DNA of 33,607 nt. Origin: Lachnospiraceae bacterium. GTDB taxonomy: Bacteria; Bacillota; Clostridia; Lachnospirales; Lachnospiraceae. The notes under the pieces were generated by a model. It was not told the origin of the DNA and ran no database searches. It saw nothing but the letters and a program-made list of their open reading frames with translations. The DNA lies in contig JAFRLH010000063.1 of NCBI GenBank assembly GCA_017431345.1, positions 1-33,607 on the forward strand. The letters run 5' to 3'. The position numbers were made by a program, and so were the translations under genes. Below are positions 7,503 through 16,069 of the stretch, piece after piece (position 1 is the first letter of the stretch; every line of letters begins with the position of its first letter).

Positions 7503-9052
7503 TAATCGTCCTTCTCTACATCATCATCGTGATCATGGCTTTTGTATTCGGGGTCACCATAAAGAACACGATCTTCCGTGAAGCAAACGTCATCGGAACG
7601 CTCCGGGCTTCCGGCTATACAAAAGGAGAGCTGCTCCGTCATTATATGACTGCCCCGATGCTTGTCTCTCTGATCAGCGCCGTGACCGGCAATATCCTGG
7701 GATACACCGTATTTCGCACGGTCTGCGCCGATATGTATTACAACAGCTACAGTCTTCCGACTTATATGACGATCTGGAGCATGGATGCTTTTGTGCTGAC
7801 AACGGTCATTCCCCTGCTCCTAATGACGGTCATCACCTGGCTTCTTCTGGTAAAGGCACTGTCACTTTCTCCCCTGAAGTTCATCCGGAGAGATCTTTCC
7901 GGAAGAAAACAAACGCTGTCATTCCCGCTGCCGGCTATTCTTCCTTTCATGACACGCTTCCGTCTCAGAGTCATTTTCCAGAACATGGGAAACTATCTGG
8001 TGCTGTTTGCCGGCATCACGTTTGCAAATGTTCTGCTGATGTTCGGGATGGGACTGCCGGAGGTGCTTGACAACTATGACCGCGAACTGACCGGAAACAT
8101 CATCAGCAATTACCAGTATATGCTGACGCTGCCGGTCGATATGAATAACGGGGATCACAAGCTGTCATCCTTGCTGTCCATGATGCAGTTCGCCAATGCT
8201 GTGGAGACCGAAAACGCAGATGCTGAGAAGTTCAATATCCATGCGCTGCAGACGACATGGGAAAAATACCGGACGGAGGAGATCACGATCTACGGGATCG
8301 AGGATAACAGCCGGTACCTTCCGCTTGATGTTTCCGGCGGGAAGGTCTATGCATCGAGCGCCTTTGCGGAAAAATACTATCTCTCTCCGGGAGATACAGT
8401 GACGCTGAAGGAAAAATATGATCCCGATGAATATTCCTTTACCATAAACGGAATCTATGATTACGAGGCCGGTATGGATCTGTTCATGAGCCGCGGGACC
8501 ATGAACCGGATCTTTGATGAGGACGCGGATTCCTTTGCGGGATATTTTTCAGATACCGAGATCACGGATATAGATAACAAGTATGTCGGTTCCGTTATTG
8601 ATTTCGAAGCGCTGACAAAGATCAGCAGGCAGCTCAGGGTGTCCATGGGCGGCATGATGGGAATAGTGAACGGTTTTGCCGTGATCATTTTCCTTGTACT
8701 GATGTTCCTTCTCTCAAAGATCATCATAGAGAAGAATGCCAATTCCATCTCCCTTACCAAGATCCTGGGATATACAAATTCAGAGATCGCCGGATTGTAC
8801 GTGCTTTCCACATCGATCATTGTTGTGATCTGTCTGCTGGTCAGCCTGCCGCTGGTCTATAAAGTGATCGTGGAACTGCTGCATTACATGCTCCTTCTGG
8901 AAATGACCGGATGGCTTCCCCTTACCCTCGGGAAACAGGTGTATTATAAAATGTTCGCGCTGGGATCCTTATCCTACGCGGTCATCGCAGTGATCGAATA
9001 CAGAAGGATCAGCAGGATACCGATGGATGAAGCCCTGAAGAATGTCGAATGA
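7481..9052 (+). CDS. FtsX-like ABC permease, C-terminal part with both FtsX domains
   Basis: A 523-aa stretch holding the helices of the two FtsX domains. Membrane segments lie near residues 6-27, 55-75, 100-125, 150-180, 395-420, 440-465 and 485-505. VIGTLRASGYTKGEL and SLTKILGYTNSEI are the two coupling-helix-like repeats after the helices. The frame is open upstream to 7436 (TPRYANQAIQFTGED before MGSDKAM), so this is the continuation of the preceding frame. An ATG at 7481 is preceded by GGGGGAAG, a possible but imperfect ribosome site, so separate translation of this part is conceivable. The stop at 9052 lies 49 bases before the start of the lipoprotein gene. Confidence 0.8.
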   Translation: MGSDKAMIIVLLYIIIVIMAFVFGVTIKNTIFREANVIGTLRASGYTKGELLRHYMTAPMLVSLISAVTGNILGYTVFRTVCADMYYNSYSLPTYMTIWSMDAFVLTTVIPLLLMTVITWLLLVKALSLSPLKFIRRDLSGRKQTLSFPLPAILPFMTRFRLRVIFQNMGNYLVLFAGITFANVLLMFGMGLPEVLDNYDRELTGNIISNYQYMLTLPVDMNNGDHKLSSLLSMMQFANAVETENADAEKFNIHALQTTWEKYRTEEITIYGIEDNSRYLPLDVSGGKVYASSAFAEKYYLSPGDTVTLKEKYDPDEYSFTINGIYDYEAGMDLFMSRGTMNRIFDEDADSFAGYFSDTEITDIDNKYVGSVIDFEALTKISRQLRVSMGGMMGIVNGFAVIIFLVLMFLLSKIIIEKNANSISLTKILGYTNSEIAGLYVLSTSIIVVICLLVSLPLVYKVIVELLHYMLLLEMTGWLPLTLGKQVYYKMFALGSLSYAVIAVIEYRRISRIPMDEALKNVE

Positions 9053-9101
9053 TCTTTCCGGCACGCCGACGGCAGTAAATGCGGCGCAGAAAGGTGTAAA
9101 T

Positions 9102-11174
9102 ATGAAAAGACTCACCCTTGCAGTTGCTCTTATACTCTCCATGATCGTTTCCGGCTGCGGCATGACGGGCAGTTCGCAGTCTTCCGGGAATATTGAGCCG
9201 GAAACCGCTGCAGAAACAGAGACTGCCGCGGAAGCAGAATACGTTCCTTTTAAAACAGATCCGGATGCACCGGACAAATCCGAATCCGTCCATGTGGAAG
9301 CAGACGCTTCCGGACGCCCGGAAAAGATCACGGTGGAAGCAACGCTGAAAAATCCCGGAAACGGAAAGGATATTCCGGATTCGACGAATCTTTCCGCTAT
9401 AAAAAACAAGGAGGGCGATGAAGAATATACGCTGACCGGCAGCGATCTTGTCTTTGAAGATCACGGAGGCGATATCAAATATGAGGGAACATCCTCATCC
9501 GACCTTCCCGTGACTGTGAAAGTCACCTATTACCTCGACGGAGAGGAGATCCTGCCGGATGATCTTGCCGGAAAGAGCGGCCATGTGAAAATTCGGTTCG
9601 ATTATGAAAACAATACGATTGAAACGGTCACTGTAAAAGACGCCGAATATCAGGTGCCGATCCCTTTTACAGCCGTTACAGCTGCATTTCTGCCTGCCGA
9701 TTCCTTTTCCAATATCAAAGCCGAAAACGGCAAGGTCATAAAGATGGACGATCAGGCGATCGTCATGGGCGTCGCTCTTCCGGGATTGAAAAAAACACTG
9801 CGGCTGGAAGCCTGGGAACCTGCAGAAGATATTGATATTCCGGATTTTGTGGAAATAGAAGCGGATGCCTCTGATTTCTCTCTTGATTTCACCGCAACCA
9901 TGATCACGAACGGTCTCCTGGAAGATCTGAAGGAGGAAGATCTGGAGGATCTCTATGATATGTCTGACGGCATGGATGATCTGACAGAGGCCATCGATGA
10001 CCTGACAGAGGGCACGGACGACCTGTATGAAGGTCTGGACGAGGTACAGGATTACCTCGATAAATACGTGGACGGTGTTAAATCGCTGGATAAGGGAATC
10101 GGGTCCCTGGCAGACGGCGTTTCCAAAATGAGCAAGCAGAAAGAGAAGCTGGCCGCAGGCGCAGACACGCTCTCCAACGGACTCCATGAGCTTCTGACCA
10201 GTGTGAATACGATCAGCGCGGGAAGTGCCGGCGGTGAGGACCCGGCAGAACTGCTGAAAGCCATTAAAAATCTGTCTTCACAGGCAAAGGATCTGTCCGC
10301 CCTGATCGAAGCAGCAGATCAGGATCATGATGAAATGGTTCAGTTCACGGAAGACGCCTCCGCCTGTGTTAAGAAAATGAAGAAATCATATAAGAAAGCA
10401 AAAAAGGCGCTGAAAGAAATCGATCTGCAGTCGATCGATTCCAAAGCAACATCCCTTGCCAGAAAACAGGCAGCCGCTGCAGTAGGCAATGCGCTTGCAG
10501 ATTCCGGACTTTCCAAAAAACAAATCAAAAAAATAAAGAAGAAAGTCAGGAACAGTATTGATCTCTCGGGTGTAAGCGATGAACAGGCAGCGAAGGTCAC
10601 AAAAGCGATCGATCGTCTTTCCGCCCCGAAAGTCTCTGTCCCGGAAATCAGCTGGGACAGGGAAAAAGCACAAAAACTCCTGAAGAAAATGAACAAACAG
10701 ATGGATATCATCATTTCTTATTCCGATGCACTTCTCGGTATGACAAAACAGGCAGCAGCACTCGGAAAGACGCTTTCCGGTCTCAGTGAAGGCGTCAACG
10801 CCCTTTCCAAGGGAAGCGATGATCTGGCAACCGGCGTCAAAGCATTCTGTAAAGGCGTGAATGCAATTGATACCGGCGCTTCTCAGCTGAAATCCGGTTC
10901 GAAGCAGCTGAAGAAAGCCGGCGGCAAAATGGTGGACGGCATGGGGGAACTGAAAGACGGCGTAAAGGAAATGTCCGACGGACTGAATGATTTTAAGGAA
11001 GACGGCCTGGAGGATCTGAAAAAAACAGCCGGTCCTGAAATGAAGCGGATCGTCAATACAATAAAGGCACTGAAGGAATCGGATACCGGGTACTTCAATT
11101 ATTCGGGTATCCTTCCCGGAAAGACCGGAGAAGTCAGGTTCCTGATTGAAACAGAGGAAATAAAAAAAGACTGA
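9102..11174 (+). CDS. Large repeat-rich lipoprotein of the ABC operon (YhgE/Pip-like repeat region)
   Basis: The start at 9102 follows AAAGGTG and gives a typical lipoprotein signal, MKRLTLAVALILSMIVSGCG, with the lipobox Cys at about residue 19. An in-frame ATG at 9042 would hide the signal and is rejected. After an acidic Glu/Ala/Thr linker come a beta-rich domain (to about residue 280) and a long helical region. This contains repeats of the type LxxGxxxLxxG at two places (near DDLTEGTDDLYEGLDEV and near LSKGSDDLATGVKAF onward), separated by a Lys-rich segment. Such repeats occur in YhgE/Pip-type and MMPL-associated proteins. It is the last gene of the operon. It may be the extracellular partner of the permease, but substrate and function are unknown. 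Confidence 0.78.
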   Translation: MKRLTLAVALILSMIVSGCGMTGSSQSSGNIEPETAAETETAAEAEYVPFKTDPDAPDKSESVHVEADASGRPEKITVEATLKNPGNGKDIPDSTNLSAIKNKEGDEEYTLTGSDLVFEDHGGDIKYEGTSSSDLPVTVKVTYYLDGEEILPDDLAGKSGHVKIRFDYENNTIETVTVKDAEYQVPIPFTAVTAAFLPADSFSNIKAENGKVIKMDDQAIVMGVALPGLKKTLRLEAWEPAEDIDIPDFVEIEADASDFSLDFTATMITNGLLEDLKEEDLEDLYDMSDGMDDLTEAIDDLTEGTDDLYEGLDEVQDYLDKYVDGVKSLDKGIGSLADGVSKMSKQKEKLAAGADTLSNGLHELLTSVNTISAGSAGGEDPAELLKAIKNLSSQAKDLSALIEAADQDHDEMVQFTEDASACVKKMKKSYKKAKKALKEIDLQSIDSKATSLARKQAAAAVGNALADSGLSKKQIKKIKKKVRNSIDLSGVSDEQAAKVTKAIDRLSAPKVSVPEISWDREKAQKLLKKMNKQMDIIISYSDALLGMTKQAAALGKTLSGLSEGVNALSKGSDDLATGVKAFCKGVNAIDTGASQLKSGSKQLKKAGGKMVDGMGELKDGVKEMSDGLNDFKEDGLEDLKKTAGPEMKRIVNTIKALKESDTGYFNYSGILPGKTGEVRFLIETEEIKKD

Positions 11175-11204
11175 CAGAAGTCTCTGCTGTGATCAATATG
11201 GATA

Positions 11205-11234
11205 TAGAAAGGAGCGTGCCCGAGGGCACGCTCC
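11205..11234 (-). terminator. Terminator hairpin after gdhA
   Basis: A perfect 10-bp hairpin GGAGCGTGCC-CGAG-GGCACGCTCC (11211-11234) sits between two convergent genes. The minus strand continues TTTCTATATC, a weak T tract, so it best serves gdhA. The plus strand has no T run. Confidence 0.6.
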
Positions 11235-11262
11235 AGGTGTATATATAAATATACTAGGTGGA

Positions 11263-12615
11263 TTAGCAGACTCCCTGTCCTACCATTGCGTCAAGGATCT
11301 TCTCAGCAGCGGCAAGGTTTGCACCGGCGATCATATCGCCTTCTTTGCCGTACTTCTTGGCAGCAGCGGTGATGTTGCGATAGATGTTCGCCATGACAAC
11401 ATGCAGCTTCTCGTCAACTTCTTCAGCAGTCCAGGAAAGCTTCATGGCGTTCTGGCTCATTTCCATCTCGGAGCAGGCAACGCCGGCAGCGTTAACAGCC
11501 TTGGAAGGAGCAACAATGTAACCGTTCTCTACGAAGAAATCAACTGCTTCCTGGGTGGTAGGCATGTTGGCAACTTCGATGATGATCTTGGAATGTCCTT
11601 CTTCGTGGATGCGGTGAGCATCTTCAATGCGGATATCGTTCTGTGTTGCGCAAGGCATGTAAACATCAGCGTTTACGCGGCCCCAGGGCTTCTCGCCGGC
11701 ATGGAACTCGCATCCGAACTTATCGGCATAATCCTGAACCTTGTCTCTTCTGGAGTCACGCATGGTTACAAGATAGTCGATCTTCTCGGGTGTGGTGATT
11801 CCTTCGGGATCATAGATGTATCCGTCAGGACCGGACAGAGCTACGACCTTGCCGCCGAGCTCAGCGATCTTTCTGGAAGCGCCCCATGCAACATTACCGA
11901 AACCGGACAGGCAGAATGTGGTGCCTGCGATCGTCTTTCCAAGATCCTTGAAAAGCTCTTCGGTGAAGTACACAGCACCGTAACCGGTAGCGGTGTCACG
12001 TCCAAGGGATCCGCCGTAAGGGACAGCCTTACCGGTCAGAGCGCCGTTCTTGAACTCGCCAACGATTCTCTTATAGGTACCGAACATGTAGCCGATCTCC
12101 TTTGTGCCGCAGCCAAGGTCTCCGGCAGGGCTGTCAAGATCGGGACCGATGTAACGATACAGCTCAGTAATGAAGGACTGGCAGAAACGCATCAGTTCGT
12201 CTTCGGATTTTCCTTTGGGGTTGAAATCGGAACCGCCCTTGCCGCCGCCGATGGGAAGGCCGGTCAGGCAGTTCTTGAACATCTGCTCGAAAGCAAGGAA
12301 TTTCAGTACGCTTAAGTTTACAGTGGGATGGAAACGAAGTCCGCCCTTGTACGGTCCGATCGCGGAGTTGAACTGGACTCTCCAGCCGCGGTTTACATGA
12401 GCCTGTCCCTGATCATCTACCCACGGTACACGGAACTGTGCGATCTTTTCAGGCTCACAGAGTCTTTCAAGGATTGCAAGATGCCTGTACTCTTCCTCAT
12501 GCATCTCGACCAGGGGTCTTAAGGACTCGAGCACTTCACGGACAGTCTGCATAAATTCTTTTTCAGCACCGTCCTTAGCTTCTACTTTTGCCAATACCTC
12601 ATCTACGTATGACAT
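11263..12615 (-). CDS. gdhA: NAD(P)-dependent glutamate dehydrogenase, hexameric type
   Basis: A 450-aa enzyme interconverting glutamate and 2-oxoglutarate plus ammonia, with a length normal for the hexameric family. Visible: substrate motif GPYKGGLRFHP, catalytic Lys region LPIGGGKGGSDFNP, catalytic Asp in SPAGDLG, nucleotide-binding GFGNVAWGA, and the conserved ANMPTT and APSKAVNAAGV blocks. It closely resembles Clostridium symbiosum GDH in the regions I can recall. The start at 12615 has a perfect AGGAGG 7 bases upstream, preferred over the in-frame ATG at 12687. It has its own promoter at 12686-12714. Cofactor preference cannot be read with certainty. Confidence 0.95.
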   Translation of the reverse strand: MSYVDEVLAKVEAKDGAEKEFMQTVREVLESLRPLVEMHEEEYRHLAILERLCEPEKIAQFRVPWVDDQGQAHVNRGWRVQFNSAIGPYKGGLRFHPTVNLSVLKFLAFEQMFKNCLTGLPIGGGKGGSDFNPKGKSEDELMRFCQSFITELYRYIGPDLDSPAGDLGCGTKEIGYMFGTYKRIVGEFKNGALTGKAVPYGGSLGRDTATGYGAVYFTEELFKDLGKTIAGTTFCLSGFGNVAWGASRKIAELGGKVVALSGPDGYIYDPEGITTPEKIDYLVTMRDSRRDKVQDYADKFGCEFHAGEKPWGRVNADVYMPCATQNDIRIEDAHRIHEEGHSKIIIEVANMPTTQEAVDFFVENGYIVAPSKAVNAAGVACSEMEMSQNAMKLSWTAEEVDEKLHVVMANIYRNITAAAKKYGKEGDMIAGANLAAAEKILDAMVGQGVC

Positions 12616-12685
12616 TTCTAATCCTCCTATAGTCAGACAATTATTTTGTTTTGTAGCGGGAATACTCCCGTTTGCCTGCGTTAAC

Positions 12686-12714
12686 AATATAAACCTCAGG
12701 CATCAAAAAGTCAC
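12686..12714 (-). promoter_or_regulatory. Promoter of gdhA
   Basis: On the minus strand, GTGACT (12714-12709), a 17-bp spacer and TATATT (12691-12686). A short hairpin CGGGA-GTAT-TCCCG lies in the leader. The AT-rich region 12716-12790 upstream probably also holds the promoter of the divergent DUF3881 gene, but I see no convincing -35 for it. Confidence 0.5.
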
Positions 12715-12896
12715 TATTTTATCAAAAGTAAATAAGGTGAAATAGTTTTAATATTTAAGAAAATGTTACAGGCTTTTTATCAGTATACTACCATCCCTGC
12801 CGTGACGTTATGAACAATCGCTGCAGCTTCCTTTTATTGCGCTTGCATCATTACTTTATGTACTTTATAATGAGGCAGAAGATAAGGGGGATCCCT

Positions 12897-13787
12897 ATGC
12901 ACAAATACTTAAGAGCTATAGGTTTTAAAAAATTATTCAGGAAAAGAGATGTCCGAAGCCTGATCAATCTTTCCGTCAGCGACCCCGGCCGTTCACTCGT
13001 ACTGGGTGATGAAGAGGAAAGATATGAATATTTCGAAAAGGCTTTCGGAAAAAATTTCGGACTTCGCATATTCGGCTATTATGAAGACAACGGGAGATTC
13101 AATACCGAATACTATTTTCCGTACTCTGAAAACGAGATCGTTACCACAACGGAATACTGCAATATAGAACGTCATTCCGACAGGATCTCCTTCGGGGGCA
13201 TCGTGGAAGACAATGCGATGGGAGTATCCCTGATCTTCCATCTTTCCAACGGAATCGATTTTATCCACCATCAGCGGATGAGCAGCGATCCGGTGCCTGT
13301 AAGAGGAATCGCCCTGAACGGTCTCTGTACCGAAGGAAAGATCCTTCTTCCTTTATATAAGACCGACAGGCAGCTTGAAAAGATCAGGACGGCTGAAAAG
13401 AAAAGAGATCATCTGATCAGGAATGCCCGGAACGGCGATGAATCCGCCATGGAAAAACTTGCGATGGCAGATATGAATATCTTCCAGAATGTGTCTGAAA
13501 GACTGGCCCATGAAGATGTCTATTCCATCGTGGATACCTGTTTCATGCCTTACGGACTGGAATCGGATCAGTATTCCGTCATCGGAGAGATCCTGCAGAT
13601 CGAAAAGCATGTGAACACACTGACCGGTGAAAAATGCTTTCGTTTTGTTCTGGAGTGCAACAACCTCACGCTTTCTGTCATGATCAATGAAGACGATCTT
13701 ACCGGAGAACCGGCTGTCGGAAGAAGATTCAAGGGCGATATCTGGCTGATGGGAAAGATCATGTATGATGAGAAACCCTTTCAGTGA
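12897..13787 (+). CDS. DUF3881-type conserved protein
   Basis: A 296-aa soluble protein beginning MHKYLRAIGFKKL, which I recognise as the opening of the DUF3881 family found mainly in Lachnospiraceae and relatives. No enzyme motif, signal peptide or membrane helix is visible. The centre is rich in charged residues (QLEKIRTAEKKRDHLIRN). The start at 12897 has AAGGGGG 6 bases upstream. The longer reading from 12810 would add an unrelated hydrophobic leader. Its stop lies 8 bases before the A run of the opposing tRNA-Trp terminator. Function unknown. Confidence 0.8.
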   Translation: MHKYLRAIGFKKLFRKRDVRSLINLSVSDPGRSLVLGDEEERYEYFEKAFGKNFGLRIFGYYEDNGRFNTEYYFPYSENEIVTTTEYCNIERHSDRISFGGIVEDNAMGVSLIFHLSNGIDFIHHQRMSSDPVPVRGIALNGLCTEGKILLPLYKTDRQLEKIRTAEKKRDHLIRNARNGDESAMEKLAMADMNIFQNVSERLAHEDVYSIVDTCFMPYGLESDQYSVIGEILQIEKHVNTLTGEKCFRFVLECNNLTLSVMINEDDLTGEPAVGRRFKGDIWLMGKIMYDEKPFQ

Positions 13788-13795
13788 AGCAGGAG

Positions 13796-13826
13796 AAAAA
13801 AAGAGGTTCCACATCCGTGAAACCTC
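13796..13826 (-). terminator. Rho-independent terminator of tRNA-Trp
   Basis: On the minus strand, GAGGTT-T-CAC-GGAT-GTG-G-AACCTC (13826-13803) is followed by seven T residues (plus-strand A run 13796-13802). It begins 10 bases after the tRNA 3' end. Confidence 0.85.
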
Positions 13827-13835
13827 CCTGAACAG

Positions 13836-13906
13836 CAGGGGTAGTAAGAGTCGAACTCACATTGACGGTTTTGGAGACCGCTGTTCTGCCATTGAACTAT
13901 ACCCCT
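13836..13906 (-). tRNA. tRNA-Trp (anticodon CCA)
   Basis: On the minus strand the 7-bp acceptor stem AGGGGTA/TACCCCT, D arm, anticodon loop CTCCAAA (anticodon CCA) and T loop GTTCGACTC form a standard tRNA with discriminator G at 13836. No CCA is encoded. It has its own promoter and terminator, so it is a single-gene transcript. Confidence 0.95.
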
Positions 13907-13922
13907 AAAAACCTGCCTGACT

Positions 13923-13951
13923 ATATTAGCACAGCCAAAATAATATGTCAA
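13923..13951 (-). promoter_or_regulatory. Strong promoter of tRNA-Trp
   Basis: On the minus strand, TTGACA (13951-13946), a 17-bp spacer and TAATAT (13928-13923), about 17 bp before the tRNA. This is close to the sigma-A consensus. Confidence 0.85.
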
Positions 13952-14034
13952 TGAGGCATTTCAATTTCGTTATGCACCTGATTTATTCACTGTTTGTGTA
14001 AAAAAGTGCATAACATACAGAAAAAGGAGGAAAA

Positions 14035-14745
14035 ATGTTTATTTTATTCAGCCCGGTAACGCTCTGCATTATTGCCGCCCTTTTTCCCGCACTCTTTCTG
14101 ATGCGTGTGATCTACCGCCAGGACAAAATTGAGAAAGAACCGGGAGGACTTCTCCTTTCTCTGATCTTCATGGGCGTTCTGGCCGCGCTGGCTGCGATGG
14201 TCCTGGAGAATATCGGGGAAAAGATCCTGACGACGTTCGTTCACCCCGATAACCCTTTCTTTGTGATCCTTTTTGCCTTTCTTGTTGTTGCCCTTGCCGA
14301 AGAGGGGGCAAAATATTTCCTGATGCGGCGGAAGACATGGAGGAATCCGAATTTCAATTATACTTTCGACGGCATCATTTACGCCGTCTTTGTATCTCTT
14401 GGATTTGCGGGATTTGAAAATATCGGCTATGTCATGGGTTACGGATTATCCGTAGCGCCGGCCCGGGCTCTGCTTGCCATTCCCGGACATCTGGCATTTT
14501 CGGTATTTATGGGCTTTTATTACAGCAGGGCTAAAACGGCTTTCCTGGACGGAAACAGATCCGCACAGAGGGCTTATGAACGGCTTGCTCTGATCGTGCC
14601 GGTATTTCTGCATGGTTTTTATGATGCCTGTGCCATGTCCGGCACTTCAATGTCCGCACTTTTGTTCTTCGCCTTTGTGATCATTGTCGATATTGCCGTA
14701 TTCCGTGTGGTGCGTCACGAATCCAGAGCAGACAGACCGGTATAA
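14035..14745 (+). CDS. PrsW-type intramembrane metalloprotease
   Basis: A 236-aa polytopic membrane protein with the PrsW motif set: EEGAK (Glu89, Glu90, Lys93) in a helix, GFAGFENIGY (Glu128), PGHLAFSVFMG (His152) and FLHGFYDA. About seven hydrophobic segments are visible. In Bacillus, PrsW starts the stepwise cleavage of the anti-sigma factor RsiW. Here no sigma or anti-sigma gene is adjacent, so the substrate is unknown. AAAGGAGG lies just before the ATG. The stop is 23 bases before the TTG start of the next gene, suggesting co-transcription. Confidence 0.88.
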   Translation: MFILFSPVTLCIIAALFPALFLMRVIYRQDKIEKEPGGLLLSLIFMGVLAALAAMVLENIGEKILTTFVHPDNPFFVILFAFLVVALAEEGAKYFLMRRKTWRNPNFNYTFDGIIYAVFVSLGFAGFENIGYVMGYGLSVAPARALLAIPGHLAFSVFMGFYYSRAKTAFLDGNRSAQRAYERLALIVPVFLHGFYDACAMSGTSMSALLFFAFVIIVDIAVFRVVRHESRADRPV

Positions 14746-14768
14746 ACTTTATTTCACAGGAGATTATT

Positions 14769-16028
14769 TTGAGAAGAAATCAGCTTGTTCTTTACAGGGA
14801 ACCGGAACACAGAGAGATCCTTGACTATATGGAAGAACTGCAGGGAGGCGATGATACGCATCTTTTTGACGTGCTCAATTCCCTTACCGAACTTGCCGCC
14901 AGGCACGGCTTGGACGGAAATGTATGGCACGATTACCTGGCCTTTATCCTTGCCCAGCATGAAAACGCTTTCAGTACAGCCTGTGAGGTCAGGGGAAATG
15001 TATCCGGCAGCATCCGGATCATGGCCGAACATGATTTTAAGAAGATCAGGGAATGGTTCAGGCTCGATCTTCTTTCACTGGACAGAAAATACGGCACAGA
15101 TCTTTTCGGCGTGCTGGCAGATTATAAAAGCGTATCCGGCAGCAGCAAGGTCTACAACCAGAGAGTCAGAGACCGTATCCTGATGCTTGCAAAAGAGCTT
15201 TCAAATGCTGCCAATGAAGAAGAGTTTACCAATGCGGTGACGGATTTCTATAAGCATTTCGGCGTCGGCAAATTCGGTCTTCACAAAGCGTTCCGGATCG
15301 AGAACAATGACGGAACAGTCGATATCGTTCCCATTACAAAGACTGAACACGTAAAGCTTTCTGATATTATCGGCTATGAATCCCAGAAAGCACTGCTCGT
15401 TGAAAATACGGAAGCATTCCTGAACGGAAAACGCGCCAATAACGTGCTTCTTTACGGAGACGCCGGGACCGGAAAATCCTCCAGCATCAAGGCGATCATG
15501 AATGAATATTATGACAGGGGACTTCGCCTGATCGAGCTTTACAAACACCAGATGCGTGACATTACCGAAGTGCTCGCGCAGATCAAGAACCGGAATTACA
15601 AATTCATCCTGTATATGGACGATCTGTCCTTTGAGGAATTCGAGACGGATTATAAATACATGAAGGCCGTCATTGAAGGGGGCATGGAGCGCCGCCCTGA
15701 GAATGTACTGTTGTATGCGACCAGCAACCGCAGACATCTGATGAAGGAAACGTTCTCTGATGCCAGGACCGGAGATGACGATCTCCATCCTACCGACAGT
15801 ATACAGGAAAGATTGTCGCTTGCAGCCCGATTTGGTATCCAGATCTATTACGGAAAGCCTGTGAAAAAAGAATATATGGATATCGTACGGGGCATTGCCA
15901 AAAAAGAAGGGCTTCTTCTGTCAGATGAAGAGCTTATGCTGCTGGCAAATCAGTGGGAACTGTCGCACGGCGGCAGAAGCGGCAGAGCTGCCAGCCAGCT
16001 GGTAACGTATCTTCTCGGAAAACAATGA
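14769..16028 (+). CDS. DUF815-type AAA+ ATPase (TTG start)
   Basis: A 419-aa protein with an N-terminal domain of about 200 residues and a C-terminal AAA+ module: Walker A LLYGDAGTGKSS (about residues 229-240), Walker B KFILYMDDLSF, a sensor-1-like YATSNRRHL and an arginine-bearing IQERLSLAARFG. This is the pattern of the DUF815 family of uncharacterised ATP-binding proteins. AGGAG lies 7 bases before TTG at 14769 and no ATG nearby gives the same N-terminus, so TTG is taken as the start. It is probably co-transcribed with the PrsW-type gene. A bidirectional terminator follows. The cellular partner is unknown. Confidence 0.85.
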   Translation: MRRNQLVLYREPEHREILDYMEELQGGDDTHLFDVLNSLTELAARHGLDGNVWHDYLAFILAQHENAFSTACEVRGNVSGSIRIMAEHDFKKIREWFRLDLLSLDRKYGTDLFGVLADYKSVSGSSKVYNQRVRDRILMLAKELSNAANEEEFTNAVTDFYKHFGVGKFGLHKAFRIENNDGTVDIVPITKTEHVKLSDIIGYESQKALLVENTEAFLNGKRANNVLLYGDAGTGKSSSIKAIMNEYYDRGLRLIELYKHQMRDITEVLAQIKNRNYKFILYMDDLSFEEFETDYKYMKAVIEGGMERRPENVLLYATSNRRHLMKETFSDARTGDDDLHPTDSIQERLSLAARFGIQIYYGKPVKKEYMDIVRGIAKKEGLLLSDEELMLLANQWELSHGGRSGRAASQLVTYLLGKQ

Positions 16029-16040
16029 ACAGGATCATTA

Positions 16041-16064
16041 AAGGCAGGCCGGATGGCCTGCCTT
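16041..16064. terminator. Bidirectional terminator between the DUF815 gene and gyrA
   Basis: A perfect 10-bp hairpin AAGGCAGGCC-GGAT-GGCCTGCCTT. Its arms carry A and T ends, and a later CTTTTT follows on the plus strand inside the gyrA end. It separates convergent genes. Confidence 0.7.
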
Positions 16065-16069
16065 ATTCA

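Noticed and set aside
11401-12315. 304-codon open frame on the plus strand
   Set aside because: It is antisense to gdhA, whose catalytic motifs are intact over the same bases.
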